A DNA stretch of 64,000 nt from Siphonodentalium dalli (lineage: Eukaryota > Mollusca > Scaphopoda > Gadilida > Siphonodentaliidae), in assembly GCA_032622095.1 (NCBI GenBank), contig CP136066.1, positions 147,343,559 to 147,407,558 on the forward strand. The letters run 5' to 3'. Positions within the stretch are counted from its first letter, which is position 1. Each line of letters opens with the position of its first letter. A program made the position numbers and the translations under genes. The notes under the pieces were generated by a model that had not been told where the DNA came from, searched no databases, and was given only the letters and a program-made list of their open reading frames with translations. Shown one piece after another: positions 20,641-31,659 of this stretch.

Positions 20641-21363
20641 TACTCGTATTTAAATTCGCAGTACTATTTTTCGAGTGAATATAAAACTGAGCGAAAAATA
20701 ATACGACTCCTGAGTTTATACCAATCTACCGGGAAACAAAAAGGCCGTATATGTTGATGAGTTACGTAATACTTGTATACACATTACGGAAGGTTGGTCC
20801 GAATATTAGGCTTGTATGGCATTTTTATAATTTACATGCGGGCAACCAACATCAAAACATTACTGATATGTATTACATAATTACATAGCAACAAATCATG
20901 GCAACATCATTGATGTTGAAATACTTGTAAGAAGTACACATATTGCAGACTGAAGATTTACGAAAGCACGTCACCCATTCACAGCGCTGGCATGACACCG
21001 TGACCAGACAGTCTGAGTTAGTTATGTCAACACAACCCACAGCCAACTTTTGATTTTTTTTTATGTAAGTTTTCTATACGTGGTTGTGTTTTATATCTTT
21101 CGAGTTCATTTCAATTATGTTCATAACTATTTCAGTATCAGAATAATTATTTGGAGCATACAAACACCCGTCTTCACAACACATTCATGATGCAGTTATG
21201 TTAAATTATACACAATGTAAAGCCACCGTGATGGTGTTTAATATGCACACGTATCTTCATTAACGACTAAGATCTGAAACTGTTATCAAATCGAAGCATT
21301 GTACTAACATATTTTTGTCAGTTTTAAATTCGCGCAGTACTGCGCGAAATTAAATACGAGTAA
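20640..21363. mobile_element. Inverted-repeat element abutting the Harbinger remnant
   Basis: TTACTCGTATTTAAATTCGC at 20640 is mirrored at 21363 (GCGAAATTAAATACGAGTAA). The right arm includes a perfect 20-bp palindrome TTCGCGCAGTACTGCGCGAA at 21330-21349. The body lacks a frame. Its right part (from about 21103) is duplicated at 24188. Confidence 0.6.
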
Positions 21364-22113
21364 AGCTGCTTTCACATACATGCGTTTAACGCATGCGTTT
21401 TACGCATCCATATGCACATCGTTTCGATCTCCAATGTTATCGCTGGGGCTTTCACATACCATCCGCTAAACGCGCGTGCGGGCGCGCATAACTTTTCGCT
21501 CCCAGACCGAAAAGCTGTCCGTTTTACGCATAAGCGGACAGGGGTATTCGGTGCGATGTCGTTAATCATGGGATATACCGTATATATTTTGTGGTGTTTA
21601 CGAATGAGAATGGTATACAAATTATGTGGGGGCGTATGCCAGCTGCTGGCACCATGCTATCTAATCTTGGGTCAAATGGCTAACCTCTGTTTTGGGCACA
21701 GTGGCTCTCGGCTCTTTCGTATTTTCTGTATATCGTCGCCGATGAAATGCAATATTAACGAAAACTGTTCGCGAGACACCCTGAAATAACCAATGAACTT
21801 GTCTTCATCCGAATACAAATTTTTGACAATTAGATTAGCATATGGCCCTTGTTCTCTTCTTTTCTTAACTATTTCGTGCTCCCAAAAGCGTCTTGGTCTC
21901 TTCCGTCGTCTTTCGTTATATATACACAAAGCAATCATTAGAACGTCCTCGTCGTCGGAGGAATCCATGGCGAAAGGACAATATGTAAACACAAATAATT
22001 ATTCACGCATCCGTTAACGGACGCGTACGCGCAGAGGTAAACGGATGTATGTGAAAGCTCTAAGCGCACGTCCGCCAAACGCATGCGTAAAACGCAAGTA
22101 TATGAAAGCAGCT
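21364..22113. mobile_element. PIF/Harbinger element, internally deleted
   Basis: The ends AGCTGCTTTCACATACATGC (21364) and its complement ending 22113 are flanked by TAA (21361-21363, 22114-22116). Subterminal words GCATGCGTTTTACGCA are repeated. The 750 bp carry only the N-terminal part of a transposase. A 3-bp TAA duplication plus the transposase remnant identify the superfamily. It lies in intron 2 of the BTB gene. Confidence 0.85.
21672..21968 (-). pseudogene. Harbinger transposase (HARBI1-like), N-terminal fragment
   Basis: From the Met at 21968 the frame reads MDSSDDEDVLMIAL..., then RRRKRPRRFWEHEIVKKRRE, then YFRVSREQFSLILHFIG... and REPLCPKQRLAI before a stop. This matches the N-terminus of PIF/Harbinger transposases and their domesticated relative HARBI1 (acidic start, basic RRFWVHP-like block, F-R-M-S-x-E-x-F, REP-I-xPxxRLAI). 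The DDE catalytic domain is absent: about 98 of roughly 350-400 residues remain. Confidence 0.85.
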
Positions 22114-22127
22114 TAAGGTAAAGATGA

Positions 22128-22195
22128 ATTTTCAATGGAAGGGGAATAACTCTATCTTTAAGATATAGAGTTATTCCCCCCCTTACATTGAAAAT
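22128..22195. repeat. Short hairpin
   Basis: ATTTTCAATGGAAGGGGAAT with AACTCTATCTT pairs with AAGATATAGAGTTATTCCCC ... CATTGAAAAT. It lies 60 bp upstream of AT-hook exon 3, close enough to affect folding around its acceptor in the pre-mRNA. Confidence 0.8.
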
Positions 22196-22258
22196 AATAC
22201 ACTTTTTACTATAATCTAGATGACAAAAACATGTTGGTAACTCAACAAAGACATTCAG

Positions 22259-22348
22259 TGGAACAGCTATCAGTAAGAGACAGACTACAATTACCAAGAC
22301 GAGGACGACCACGAAAAAAAGATAATGGTCAAAGAATTGGAATACTCA
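22259..22348 (+). CDS. BTB/AT-hook protein, exon 3 (AT-hook cassette B)
   Basis: Acceptor ACATTCAG and donor CTCA|GTAACT bound exactly 90 nt (30 codons), phase 1 at both ends. It encodes (V/M)EQLSVRDRLQLPRRGRPRK then KDNGQRIGIL, with a core AT-hook R-R-G-R-P-R-K-K. It is a homologue of exon 2: the same start, the same hook position, a longer tail. The acceptor lacks a good polypyrimidine tract, which would suit an alternative exon. Reading through the donor ends at a stop near 22396. Confidence 0.68.
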
Positions 22349-22559
22349 GTAACTATGCTATACTAGTGACATGGTTTGCGCTGCCGGCGCCAAATTAGCC
22401 TAGCTATGTCCATTTGATGAACTTATTTTCTGAATCTTTCCAAAGGAAGCTGCTAGTACTCATCAATGAGTATTTTAATTGTATTGAAAGGTTAACTTAA
22501 TATGAACATCTATGTACCAATGTTAGTTTTGAAAATTTGAAATTTGAACTATTTGAGTT

Positions 22560-25500
22560 ATTGCCGAGGGTTGGTGGTGTCCATCAACAATTTCCTTTGT
22601 CTCTCCCTACAGGCCGCATCCTTCATCCAATTATCACCAAACTTCATATGGATCTTTGATGTCACCTCCAGATGGGAGCCATCAATTTTTTTCTGAAATT
22701 GTTTAAAAACATGGCCGCCAGCAGCCATTATGGATTAAAAATTTGAATCCATCACAAGGGGACAAAATTAATTTAATTTTGCAAGAATGCTGATTCAAGT
22801 TAGTCATAAAGCACTGAAAATGGAAAAGTTTCGCGAGAATCATTACGAGAATTGATTCGGTGATTCTCGTCGAGTCTTAAGACCTGCATCGGCACGCACT
22901 GCGATAAAAAAAAAAAGGTCGCCTGCAGCCATCTTGAATTTTGCTCTTTGCATGACTAAATCCTCGGGCACACCCTACAGACCACATCCCTCTTCTAATC
23001 GCCACCAAACTTCATATGGATATTTGGGGTGACCTCTAGATGGGAGCCATCGATTATTTCCAAAATTCTTTTTAAAACATGGCCGTCAGCAGCCATCTTG
23101 GATTTGAATCCATCCGCACACCCTGCAGCCCACATATATCTAAGAAATGTTTTTGTAAATTTACAGGCATGATTAGGATTACCTCTAGATGAGAGTTGTC
23201 AAATTTTAACGATTTTTGATGAAAAACATGGCCGCTGGCAGCCATCTTGTATTTTACTCTTTGCATGGCTAAATTCTTTGGCACACCCTGCATACCACAT
23301 CCCTTGTCCGATCATCACCGAACTTTATATATATGCATCTTCAGGGTGACCTCTAGATGGGAGCTATTGATTTTTTCTGAAATTTATTGAAAAACATGGC
23401 TGCCAGTGGCCAACTTGGATTTTGCTCTTTGCATGACTAAATACTTCGGCACAACCTACAGGCCACATCCCGAATCCGATCGTCGCCAAACTTCACAAGG
23501 ATCTTCGGGTGACCTCTTGATGGGAGCCAACGATGTTTTCCAAAATTTATTGAAAAACATGGCTGTCAGCAGCCATCTTGGATTTTACTCTTTGCATGAC
23601 TAAAATCCTTTGCAGACCCTACATGCCACATCCCTCATCCAAACTTCATATGGTTCTTTGTGACCTCTAGATGGAAGCTGTCCAATTCTTCGTAAATTTG
23701 TTAAAAAACATTGGGCACCTGCCACCTGGAGCCATCTTGAATTTCACATTTGAATCCATCGGCACACCCTGCAGCCCACATTTAGTGGAGAAATGTTTGA
23801 AATAAAATTAATTTCATTTACATGTACATAATACAATCCATTTACTGAAACATTTTTAGCTCAACTTTACTTTGTAAAGTTTGAGCTATTGCCATGGCTT
23901 GGTATCCGTCGTACGTGTATGTGTGTGCGTGATTCGTCAACAATTTCCTTTAGCACGGGCTACAGTTCGTACCTTTGGTCCGATTATTATGTAATTTGTC
24001 ATGGATGTTGACATTGACATGTAGATGGGAACGAGTCATTTTGGGGTCATTCGGGAAAAAAACATGGCCGCCAGTGGCCATCTTGGATTTCAAAATTCAA
24101 TCCATTAGCACGGGCTACAGGCCGTACTGTTCGTCTTATTGTCATGAAATTTCTCATGGATGTTAATATTGACATGTAGATGGGAACGAGTTCATTTCAA
24201 TTATGTTCATAACTATTTCAGTATCAGAATAATTATTTGGAGCGTACAAACACCCGTCTTCACAACACATTCATGATGCAGTTATGTTAAATTATACACG
24301 ATGTAAAGCCACCGTGATGGTGTTTAATATGCACACGTATCTTCATTAACGACTAAGATCTGAAACTGTTATCAAATCGAAGCATTGTACTAACATATTT
24401 TTGTCAGTTTTAAATTCGCACGAATTCAAAGTGCGCGAATTCAAAACTGAGCGAAAAATAGTACTGCGCGAAATTAAATACGAGTAAAGCTGCTTTCACA
24501 TACATGCGTTTTACACATCCATATGCGCATCGTTTCGATCTCCAATGTTATCGCTGGGGCTTTCACATACCATCCGCTAAACGCGCGTGCGTGCATAACT
24601 TTTCACTCCCAGACCAAAAAAAACATGGCCGTCAGTGGCCATCTTGGATTTCAAAATTCAATCCATTAGCACGGGCTACAGGCCGTACTGTTCGTCTTAT
24701 TGTCATGAAATTTGTCATGGATGTTAATATTGACATGTAGATGGGAACGAGTAATTTTGGAGTCATTCGGCCAAAAAACATGGCCGCCGGCAGCCATCTT
24801 AGATTTTACTCTTTGCATGACTAAATTCTTTGACACGGGCTACAGGTCGTACCTTTGGTCGGATCATCATAAAATTTGTCATGGCTGTTGAAATTGGAAT
24901 GTAGATGGGAACGAGTCATTTTGGGGTCATTAGGACAAAAAACATGGCCGCCAGTGGCCATCTTTGATTTTACTCTTTGTATGACTAAATCCTTTAGCAC
25001 GGGCTACAGGTCGTACCTTTAGTCTGATCATCATAAAATTTGTCATGGCTGTTGAAATTGGAATGTAAATGGGAACGAGTCATTTTGGGGTCATTCGGAC
25101 AAAAAACATGGCCGCCAGCAGCCATCTTGGATTTCAAAATTTAATCCATTAGCACGGGCCACAGGTCGTACTGTTCGTCTGATCATCATGAAATTTGTCA
25201 TGAATGATAATATTGACATGTAGATGGGAACGAGTAATTTTGGGATCATTCGGCCAAAAAACATGGCCACCAGCAGCCATCTTTGATTTTACTCTTTGTA
25301 TGACTAAATCATTTAGCACGGGCTACAGGTCGGACCTTTAGTCTGATCATCATAAAATTTGTCATGAATGTTAATAATGACATGTAGATGGGAACGAGTC
25401 ATTTTGGGGTCATTCGGCCAAAAAACATGGCCGCCAGCAGCCATCTTGGATTTTACTCTTTGCATGACTAAATCCTTTCCCGCGGGCTACAGGTCGTAGC

Positions 25501-26370
25501 TTTGATTGGAACTTCATGAAATTTGTCATGGATGTTAACAATGACATGCAGATGGGAGCGAGTCATTTTGAGTTTGTTCAGCCAAAAAACATGGCCACCA
25601 GCAGCCATCTTGGATTTGACTCTTTGCATGACTAAATCCTTTGGCGCGGGCTACAGGTCTTTAGTCTGATCATCATGAAATTTGTCATGGATGTTAATAT
25701 TGACATGTAGATGGGAACGAGTGATTTTGGGGTCGTTCAGCTGAAAAACATGGCCACCAGCAGCCATCTTGGATTTTACTATTTGCATGACTAAATCCTT
25801 TCCCTCGGGCTACAGGTCGTAGCTTTGGTCGGAATTACATGAAATTTGTCACGGATGTTAACAATGACATGTAGATGGGAACGAGTCATTTTGGGGTCGG
25901 TCGGCCAAAAAACATGGCCACCAGCAGCCATCTTGGATTTTACTCTTTGCATGACTATATCCTTTGGTGCGGGCTGCAGGTCATACCTTTGGTAGGATAT
26001 TCATGAAATTTGTCATGGCTGTTGACATTGACATGTAGATGGGAACGGGTCATTTTGGGGTCATTCGACCAAAAAACATGGCCAATGGTGGCCCATCTTT
26101 GATTTCAAAATTAAATCCATTGGCGCGGGCGGGCTACATGTCGTACTATTCGTCTGATAATCATGAAATTTGTCATGTATGTTAATATTGACATGTAGAT
26201 CGAGTCATTTTGGGGTCGTTCGGCCAAACAACTCTTTGCATGACTAAATCCTTTGGCACAGGTAAGACATTTCAATCAGCATCTTTCCTATTTCTCCATT
26301 TACTGTAAACCATTAAATTATTCCCCTACCTAAGTTGAGCTACAGTGTCATTGACACTTTCATTATATGG
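22560..26370 (+). repeat. Large intronic minisatellite, about 18 units of roughly 160 bp
   Basis: Each unit contains AAAACATGGCCGCCAGCAGC-CATCTTGGATTT, CTTTGCATGACTAAATCC, a GGGCTACAGGTCGTAC or CCCTACAGACCACATC block, GAAATTTGTCATGGATGTTA or ACCAAACTTCATATGGATC, and TGTAGATGGGAACGAG. Two sub-arrays are visible: 22560-23860 and 23863-26370. The second starts TTTTTAGCTCAAC..TTTGTAAAG and ends AAGTTGAGCTACAGTGTCAT, so the elements have TAGCTCAACTT/AAGTTGAGCTA inverted ends. It fills much of intron 3 of the BTB gene. Confidence 0.9.
24188..24614 (+). repeat. Segmental copy of 21103-21510 inside the minisatellite
   Basis: TCATTTCAATTATGTTCATA ... through the right end of the 20640 element and the left 110 bp of the Harbinger element (AGCTGCTTTCACATACATGC ... 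TTTTCACTCCCAGACC) is repeated here in the same orientation. It interrupts one array unit at GGGAACGAGT and resumes at AAAAAAAACATGGCC. Short sequence identity exists at both joins (GAGT-CATTT; ACC-AAAA). Confidence 0.88.
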
Positions 26371-26634
26371 ATCAGTCATATCAAGATACAGGTTGAGTTC
26401 GAATTTGAGTTTGATCCGATGATTTTTCTAGATATTTGAAACTTCAGAGTATTGTTACCCACATATTGGACATGTGCAACATGTATATAGATGACGGAAA
26501 AAATATTTCTTTACGGAATTATTAACCCTTTCGACTTAGAACATTTCAACATTTTTTTAATTTCTTTAACAAAGCGGCGTCGACTTGCCATGTTTTCGGG
26601 GGACTCTTTGGTCGGCTGACCTTTTATTGAATTT
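26352..26634 (+). repeat. Fragment of the repeat inserted at 34855-35450
   Basis: TATGGATCAGTCATATCAAG ... GACCTTTTATT matches the right half of the 34855-35450 insert, with a 100-bp internal deletion. It lies in intron 3. Confidence 0.8.
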
Positions 26635-27157
26635 ATTATCGAAACATTTCCTAATGGAATCCTTCAGAACTTGTATTATCTGTTTGTATAACTGCCATCT
26701 TATATTTCCTAAACATCGCTCTAGGTGGATAATAGACCAATCCAAGTTATACTGATTTAGCTGAATGGAAGAATCCTATCAGAAAAAAAAGAGCGGGTTA
26801 AACTACATGTAATTAAACATGTATCTTGTAAATCGTGTGCTAAGTGAACGGTAATGTCAAATTAGACCCTATGAAAATGTTTTTTTGTAGTAACTGGCAG
26901 TTTGAAACAATGTTATTCCAGTAAAACATTTGTGCACAGTAATACAGTATGAGAGTATGAGTATCCAAGTATTTAGTAATAGTAATAAAAATGTAATCAT
27001 GATTACAATGTACATTTGAAAGTAATTGATTAATAAAAAATGTCATGATTACTGATTACAGGCAATTATTCATAAGTCTAATGGATTACTTTGATTACAA
27101 TTAATGATTACGATTACCCCAGATCATGTCACGATTCTCTAATCTGATTAACGCTTG

Positions 27158-27858
27158 TCGAGATCATATTTCACCAGTACAAAACCTTGGAACTGTTTTG
27201 ACAGGGAACCTTATAAAGTTGAAAAAATAATGCAGGGAATATATTTCTTAGTTGTTACCTCTTGCTTAATAATGTATGTCACTGTAGGTGAACTTGTGAA
27301 GGTCCAAGCTCACAAAGTCAAGATTTCGTTTGCATCGCTTACAATTGTGGAATTTCTCCTGGGTAATTAATTCAATGTTTATTGTGATATCGGCTCACAA
27401 AAGTCACAGAAAAGCATGCAATCTCAAGCTGGGACCACTCCCTAATGTGAAGTAGATTATTGAGGAACAAGTATTAACAAAGAAATACATTCCCTGCTTT
27501 GTTTGTTATAATGTTCCCTGTCAGAACCGGTCAGCACATTAACAAGTTCCCAAGTTTTGTACAGTCAATTTCAGTTAATTGCATATCGTTTAAATGCATA
27601 TTTCGGCTATTTGCATAAAATATGCATGCACCAAACCATTTTCTCATAAAAAAGACTATTTTTTAATCGTTTATTTGCATAAGGGTCAGACTCTATTCCG
27701 TTTTTATGCATACAAAAATCGCCAAAAATGTTGATGAGAAGGGGTAAAAAGTCACCTCATGGTGCCGAAATTATAGCAATTTGTAAAAAATATTTACTTT
27801 GAAAAACGTATTTTATGTTCCCAAGTTTTGTACATGTACTGGTGAAATATGATCTCTA
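27158..27858. repeat. Inverted repeats around the last intron's 3' part, with an inserted 254-bp segment
   Basis: GAGATCATATTTCACCAGTA (27158) is mirrored by TACTGGTGAAATATGATCTC (ending 27858), and TTTTGACAGGGAACCTTATA by a mirrored GTTCCCTGTCAGAA near 27511. Inside, 27563-27816 is bounded by an exact 17-bp direct repeat GTTCCCAAGTTTTGTAC (27546-27562, 27817-27833). It contains TAATTGCATATCG/TTTGCATAAAATATGCAT words. Confidence 0.7.
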
Positions 27859-28020
27859 CGGGTGTTAGCCAGAGTAGAGATTCATGGCATTATCTATAAT
27901 ACTCCACCAGTTCAAAACCTGGGAACTTTTTGATGTTCTGACCAGTGGGGTGTCCCAAAAAAATCATGGCATGATCTATGATTACCCCAACCCTGAAACT
28001 GAATACATCTTTAATTTCAG

Positions 28021-31000
28021 GTCCAACTACTAATGACAGAAATCAATCAGGACAGCATAATGAGATAGTGAATTTGGATGATGATCAATCAAGCAATAAA
28101 AGCACTATTGACAAGGTGGTGGAACTGGTATCTATGATACCTGCACCTATAACTCAGAGAGTACAAACATCAAGTCCCATGATGAAGCCTTCATTTTTTC
28201 CTAAAGTGCATGAAATATCGCCTCCCAAGTTGCATCCTAACACAGCGGTCCGCTTCCCAGTGAAGATGACACATTTACCAAATTCAAAAGGAATGTACTT
28301 TTTGGAGAATGTTCATGATAAAACAGCTTATTGTGCGAGCGGCGAGAGTACAAACGTGAAAAAAACACAATGTGCAAATGTTGAGCAGTCTAAATTTAAA
28401 TCTAAGGACTCTAATGCGTCATTTGTATCAGCTAAACAGGCTGCAAGTGCTGTCAAACCAACTCAGCTTGTGACACCTTTGAACATTCCAAATCCTACCA
28501 GACCTTCTGTCACTCAAACGTCAGATCAGCATAATTTAATGCCAGTTAGTGATCAGGCCGTACAAAACCAACCGACCGAGAATCAATCACCTATTATAGA
28601 GAGAAGTTGGTCTATGTCAGAATCATCTACCAGTAATAACACTCATGTCAGTACTGCATCTTCATCGGCGTCGTCTACTCCTGTATCTACGTGTCAAGCC
28701 ACCGTCCTTCATGGGACTCAACCATTGAATGTTGTCGCAACAAGCACAAGTTCTGTTTCCACAGTAGCATCATCGCCATCTCAATCTAGTGAAGACCCTG
28801 ACCTTGAAATAACAGATGTATCATTTTCACAAGCCAACATGAACTATGTCTGCCAGGAGAGTATCACGCAGTCTGCTGTGATGTCACCAAGCAGTTCTAC
28901 TCAAGCGAAAGTCGACGGAACAGTGACTGCACCAACCATTACTAGCACAGCTCTGTCGACCCAGATGTCACCGAATCCTATTCCATCAAATGAGCTTATT
29001 GGGGCCCCGCAAGTTGCTAGATGTTTGAATCAGCCACTCGGGTCATCAACTGTTATGCCAATGCAGCCTCCACCTGCTGTCCCTGCAAGTCAACTTGTTC
29101 AGACCCTGCCCGGTGTGTCAGCAAACCAGAACGTCCGAGTATCGCCTCTCGTTTTACCTGTGGACCAGTCAGTGCCTAATCTACCAGTGCCTTTTCCCTT
29201 AGCTACCAATTCTGCGGCACCTATTTTCGTCAATTCTAGCATGCCAAACCTTGGTAACAGACTTCAGGGGAAAGCATCTGGACCAATTCTGATTCAGGGA
29301 AATCAAACTGTTGTTTTACAAGGTAACCAGACTCAGTCGACGAGCATGGAGAATAATCAACCTCAACCAATTATTCTGTCAAACAATCAGACTCAACTTG
29401 CTGGACTGGGAGGCATTCAGTCTCAACCGTTTATTCTACAAAACAATCCGAACCAACCAACAGGTCTGGCAAATAATCAGACACCGCCCATCTTTCTATC
29501 AAACAACCAGGCTCAACCTGCAGGACTGGCAAGTCAAACCAATCAGTCTCAACCGTTTATTCTACAAAATAATCAGAATCTACCAACAGGTCTGGCTAAT
29601 AATCAGACTCCGCCCATATTTCTATCAAACAACCAGACTCAACCTGCAGGACTGGCAAGTCAAACCAATCAGTCTCAACCGTTTATTCTACAAAATAATC
29701 AGAATCTACCAACAGGTCTGGCTAATAATCAGACTCAGCCCATATTTCTATCAAACAACCAGACTCAACCTGCAAGACTGGCAAATCAAACCAATCAGTC
29801 TCAACCGTTTATTCTACAAAATAATCAGAATCAACCAACAGGTCTGGCAAATCAGGCAGCACCAATATTTTTGTCAAACAGCCAGTCTCAACCAGCAGGA
29901 ATACCAACCAATCAGAACCAGCCAATTGTGCTGCCAACCAATCAGAATCAGCCAATACCTGTAGTTCTTCAAGGCAATCAGAATCAATCCTTTATCCTAC
30001 CAGGCAACCAGACTCAACCCATAGTTCTACCAGCTAATCAAGCTCAACAACCAGGCCTCTCAGGCAATCAGAACATGCCTGTTATCATCCAAGGAACCCA
30101 ACCATCATCAATTCCCATTCAACCAAACCAATGTCAGCCAGTCATCAACTCACAGATTCCATTTAACGCAAACACAAATACGCCTCAATCTCAGTTCGTC
30201 TACATGCCTGCAGCAACCATTAATGGAAAACAGTATCAAAACATCCTGGTTCCAATGTCACCCAACCAAACCGCTCCACAGACAAATCAATGTGTTCAGA
30301 TGCCATTGGCCTCTGTTCCGGCACAAAAATGTATTCAGCCAAGGGGTCCTCCACCATTAAAAATGAAGGGCGTTCCTGCGTCCCCGACCGTTTCGGTATA
30401 TAGCTCTACACTGCAAGCTGTTGGTCCTATTTCTCCCGCCATATATAGCACTATGATGCAGCCAGCTGGCCCTGTTCATCCTGTGATATGTAGTTCTGTG
30501 TTGCCTCAGGATGGTTCTGTTGCTCCTGTCATATTTGGCCCTCCATCGCAGCCTGTCACTGCACCTCTTGTAAGCAACACAGTTGCTACAACAGAGTCAA
30601 CAACAACCGATGTTACAAACAAAGAAAAATGTTTGTCGACTGTACATAAAATGAGTAAACGTTCACTGAATGATAATGACGAGTGGGAGTGTCCCGCAGA
30701 GGACAATCGGTTTCGACGCACAAGGTCATCGGTACGGGGAACCTCTCCTTCTCCGAAAAGAAACTGCGAGAGGAGGTCAAAGCAACTGGCGCATAGAAAG
30801 ATTCAGGAGGCGTTAGAATTCGAGGACTTTGATCTTGATGAAGAGGCAGGAGATGATAATTTCATTTTAATGGAAACAGATGAAAGCCAACAGAGTTCTG
30901 TTCAGTGTTCAGAATCTGAAGATGTGAATGCAGGTCATGGCCAAGAGAGTAGGGGCAGCTGTGTGGATCAAGGACAAGGGAGTGATAAGGAAATCGGTTT

Positions 31001-31055
31001 CCAAGAACCACAAACAGTTGTGCCATGTTCGGCTTCTGAAATAGTGCGGTCATAG
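28021..31055 (+). CDS. BTB/AT-hook protein, last exon (Asn/Gln/Pro-rich, 1011 codons)
   Basis: Acceptor CATCTTTAATTTCAG at 28020; the first two bases complete a phase-1 codon (SPTTNDRNQ...). The apparent ATG at 27978 lies in the intron. The exon encodes a Ser/Thr-rich part, then about 500 residues rich in Asn, Gln and Pro with recurring NNQTQPxxL, QSQPFILQNNQN and ANNQTPPIFLSNN. These form a 42-residue repeat at 29421-29890. A basic stretch follows (RFRRTRSSVRG...SPKRNCERRSKQ, likely nuclear localisation), then an acidic segment (EFEDFDLDEEAGDD). The stop is at 31053. Such prion-like tracts are typical of transcriptional cofactors. No catalytic domain is visible. With exons 1-3 the product is 1378 residues. 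Confidence 0.85.
29421..29890 (+). repeat. Coding minisatellite, period 126 bp (42 codons)
   Basis: TCTCAACCGTTTATTCTAC occurs at 29421, 29547, 29673 and 29799, exactly 126 bp apart, with surrounding sequence highly similar. The period is a multiple of three, so unit gain or loss would keep the frame. Units 2 and 3 are nearly identical, pointing to recent expansion or conversion. Confidence 0.93.
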
Positions 31056-31207
31056 TGAACAGTGATAAAATATATAGGATATATCGAGGTTTTGAGTAGA
31101 ACCGAAAATCATCTCATTATTGGACGAGACAAATGTTTATTATTGCCAACAGCTTGCCGCAAGCAGTAAACAATTATCTCGGTCATCACTATATTTTATT
31201 TCTATTA

Positions 31208-31420
31208 CAGTAATGCCCTAATTAATCGACTCTTTATCCACAGCAGAATTATGGGTAACTTTTCATGATTTAGTCGGAAATATGGCTTGTTGCCATTCAT
31301 CGGAAAGCTCTCGGGGAGAGCTTTCCAATGAATGGCAACAAGCCATATTTCCGACTAAATCATGAAAAGTTACCCATAATTCTGCTGTGATTAAGGATTC
31401 GATTAATTAGAGAATTACTG
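31208..31420. mobile_element. TA-flanked palindromic miniature, copy B, with 33-bp flanking duplication
   Basis: Same 213-bp palindrome as at 20144, with CAGTAATGCCCTAATTAATC ends. The flanks are not just TA. A 33-bp segment (TATCTCGGTCATCACTATAT then TTTATTTCTATTA) is present on both sides, 31175-31207 and 31421-31453. It begins 150 bp after the BTB gene stop codon. Confidence 0.9.
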
Positions 31421-31659
31421 TATCTCGGTCATCACTATATTTTATTTCTATTATTTGCATGCTCAAAGAAATCCCATCATTTTAAATGATGAATTTACAC
31501 ACATTGACATTTAGTTAATATAAGAAAGCTAACCAGAGTTATTTAATTGGTGACCACTGCCTAGTTATAGTTCCCTTATATGTGTTAATTTACTTCCATT
31601 TGCGACTGCTGCACACAGAAAATTGGTCCTTATCCCAACTTTCTTACCACACTTGTGGT

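Noticed and set aside
27978-28020. ATG at 27978 as start of a separate 1025-codon gene
   Set aside because: The 14 codons before 28021 are a polypyrimidine/AG acceptor. The phase matches the upstream BTB and AT-hook exons, so this is an internal acceptor, not a start.
29311-29964. 217-codon frame +1 to the large exon (LNRLFYKIIR... repeats)
   Set aside because: It is a shadow of the 126-bp in-frame repeat; the real frame is the Asn/Gln/Pro-rich one, which is open for 1011 codons.
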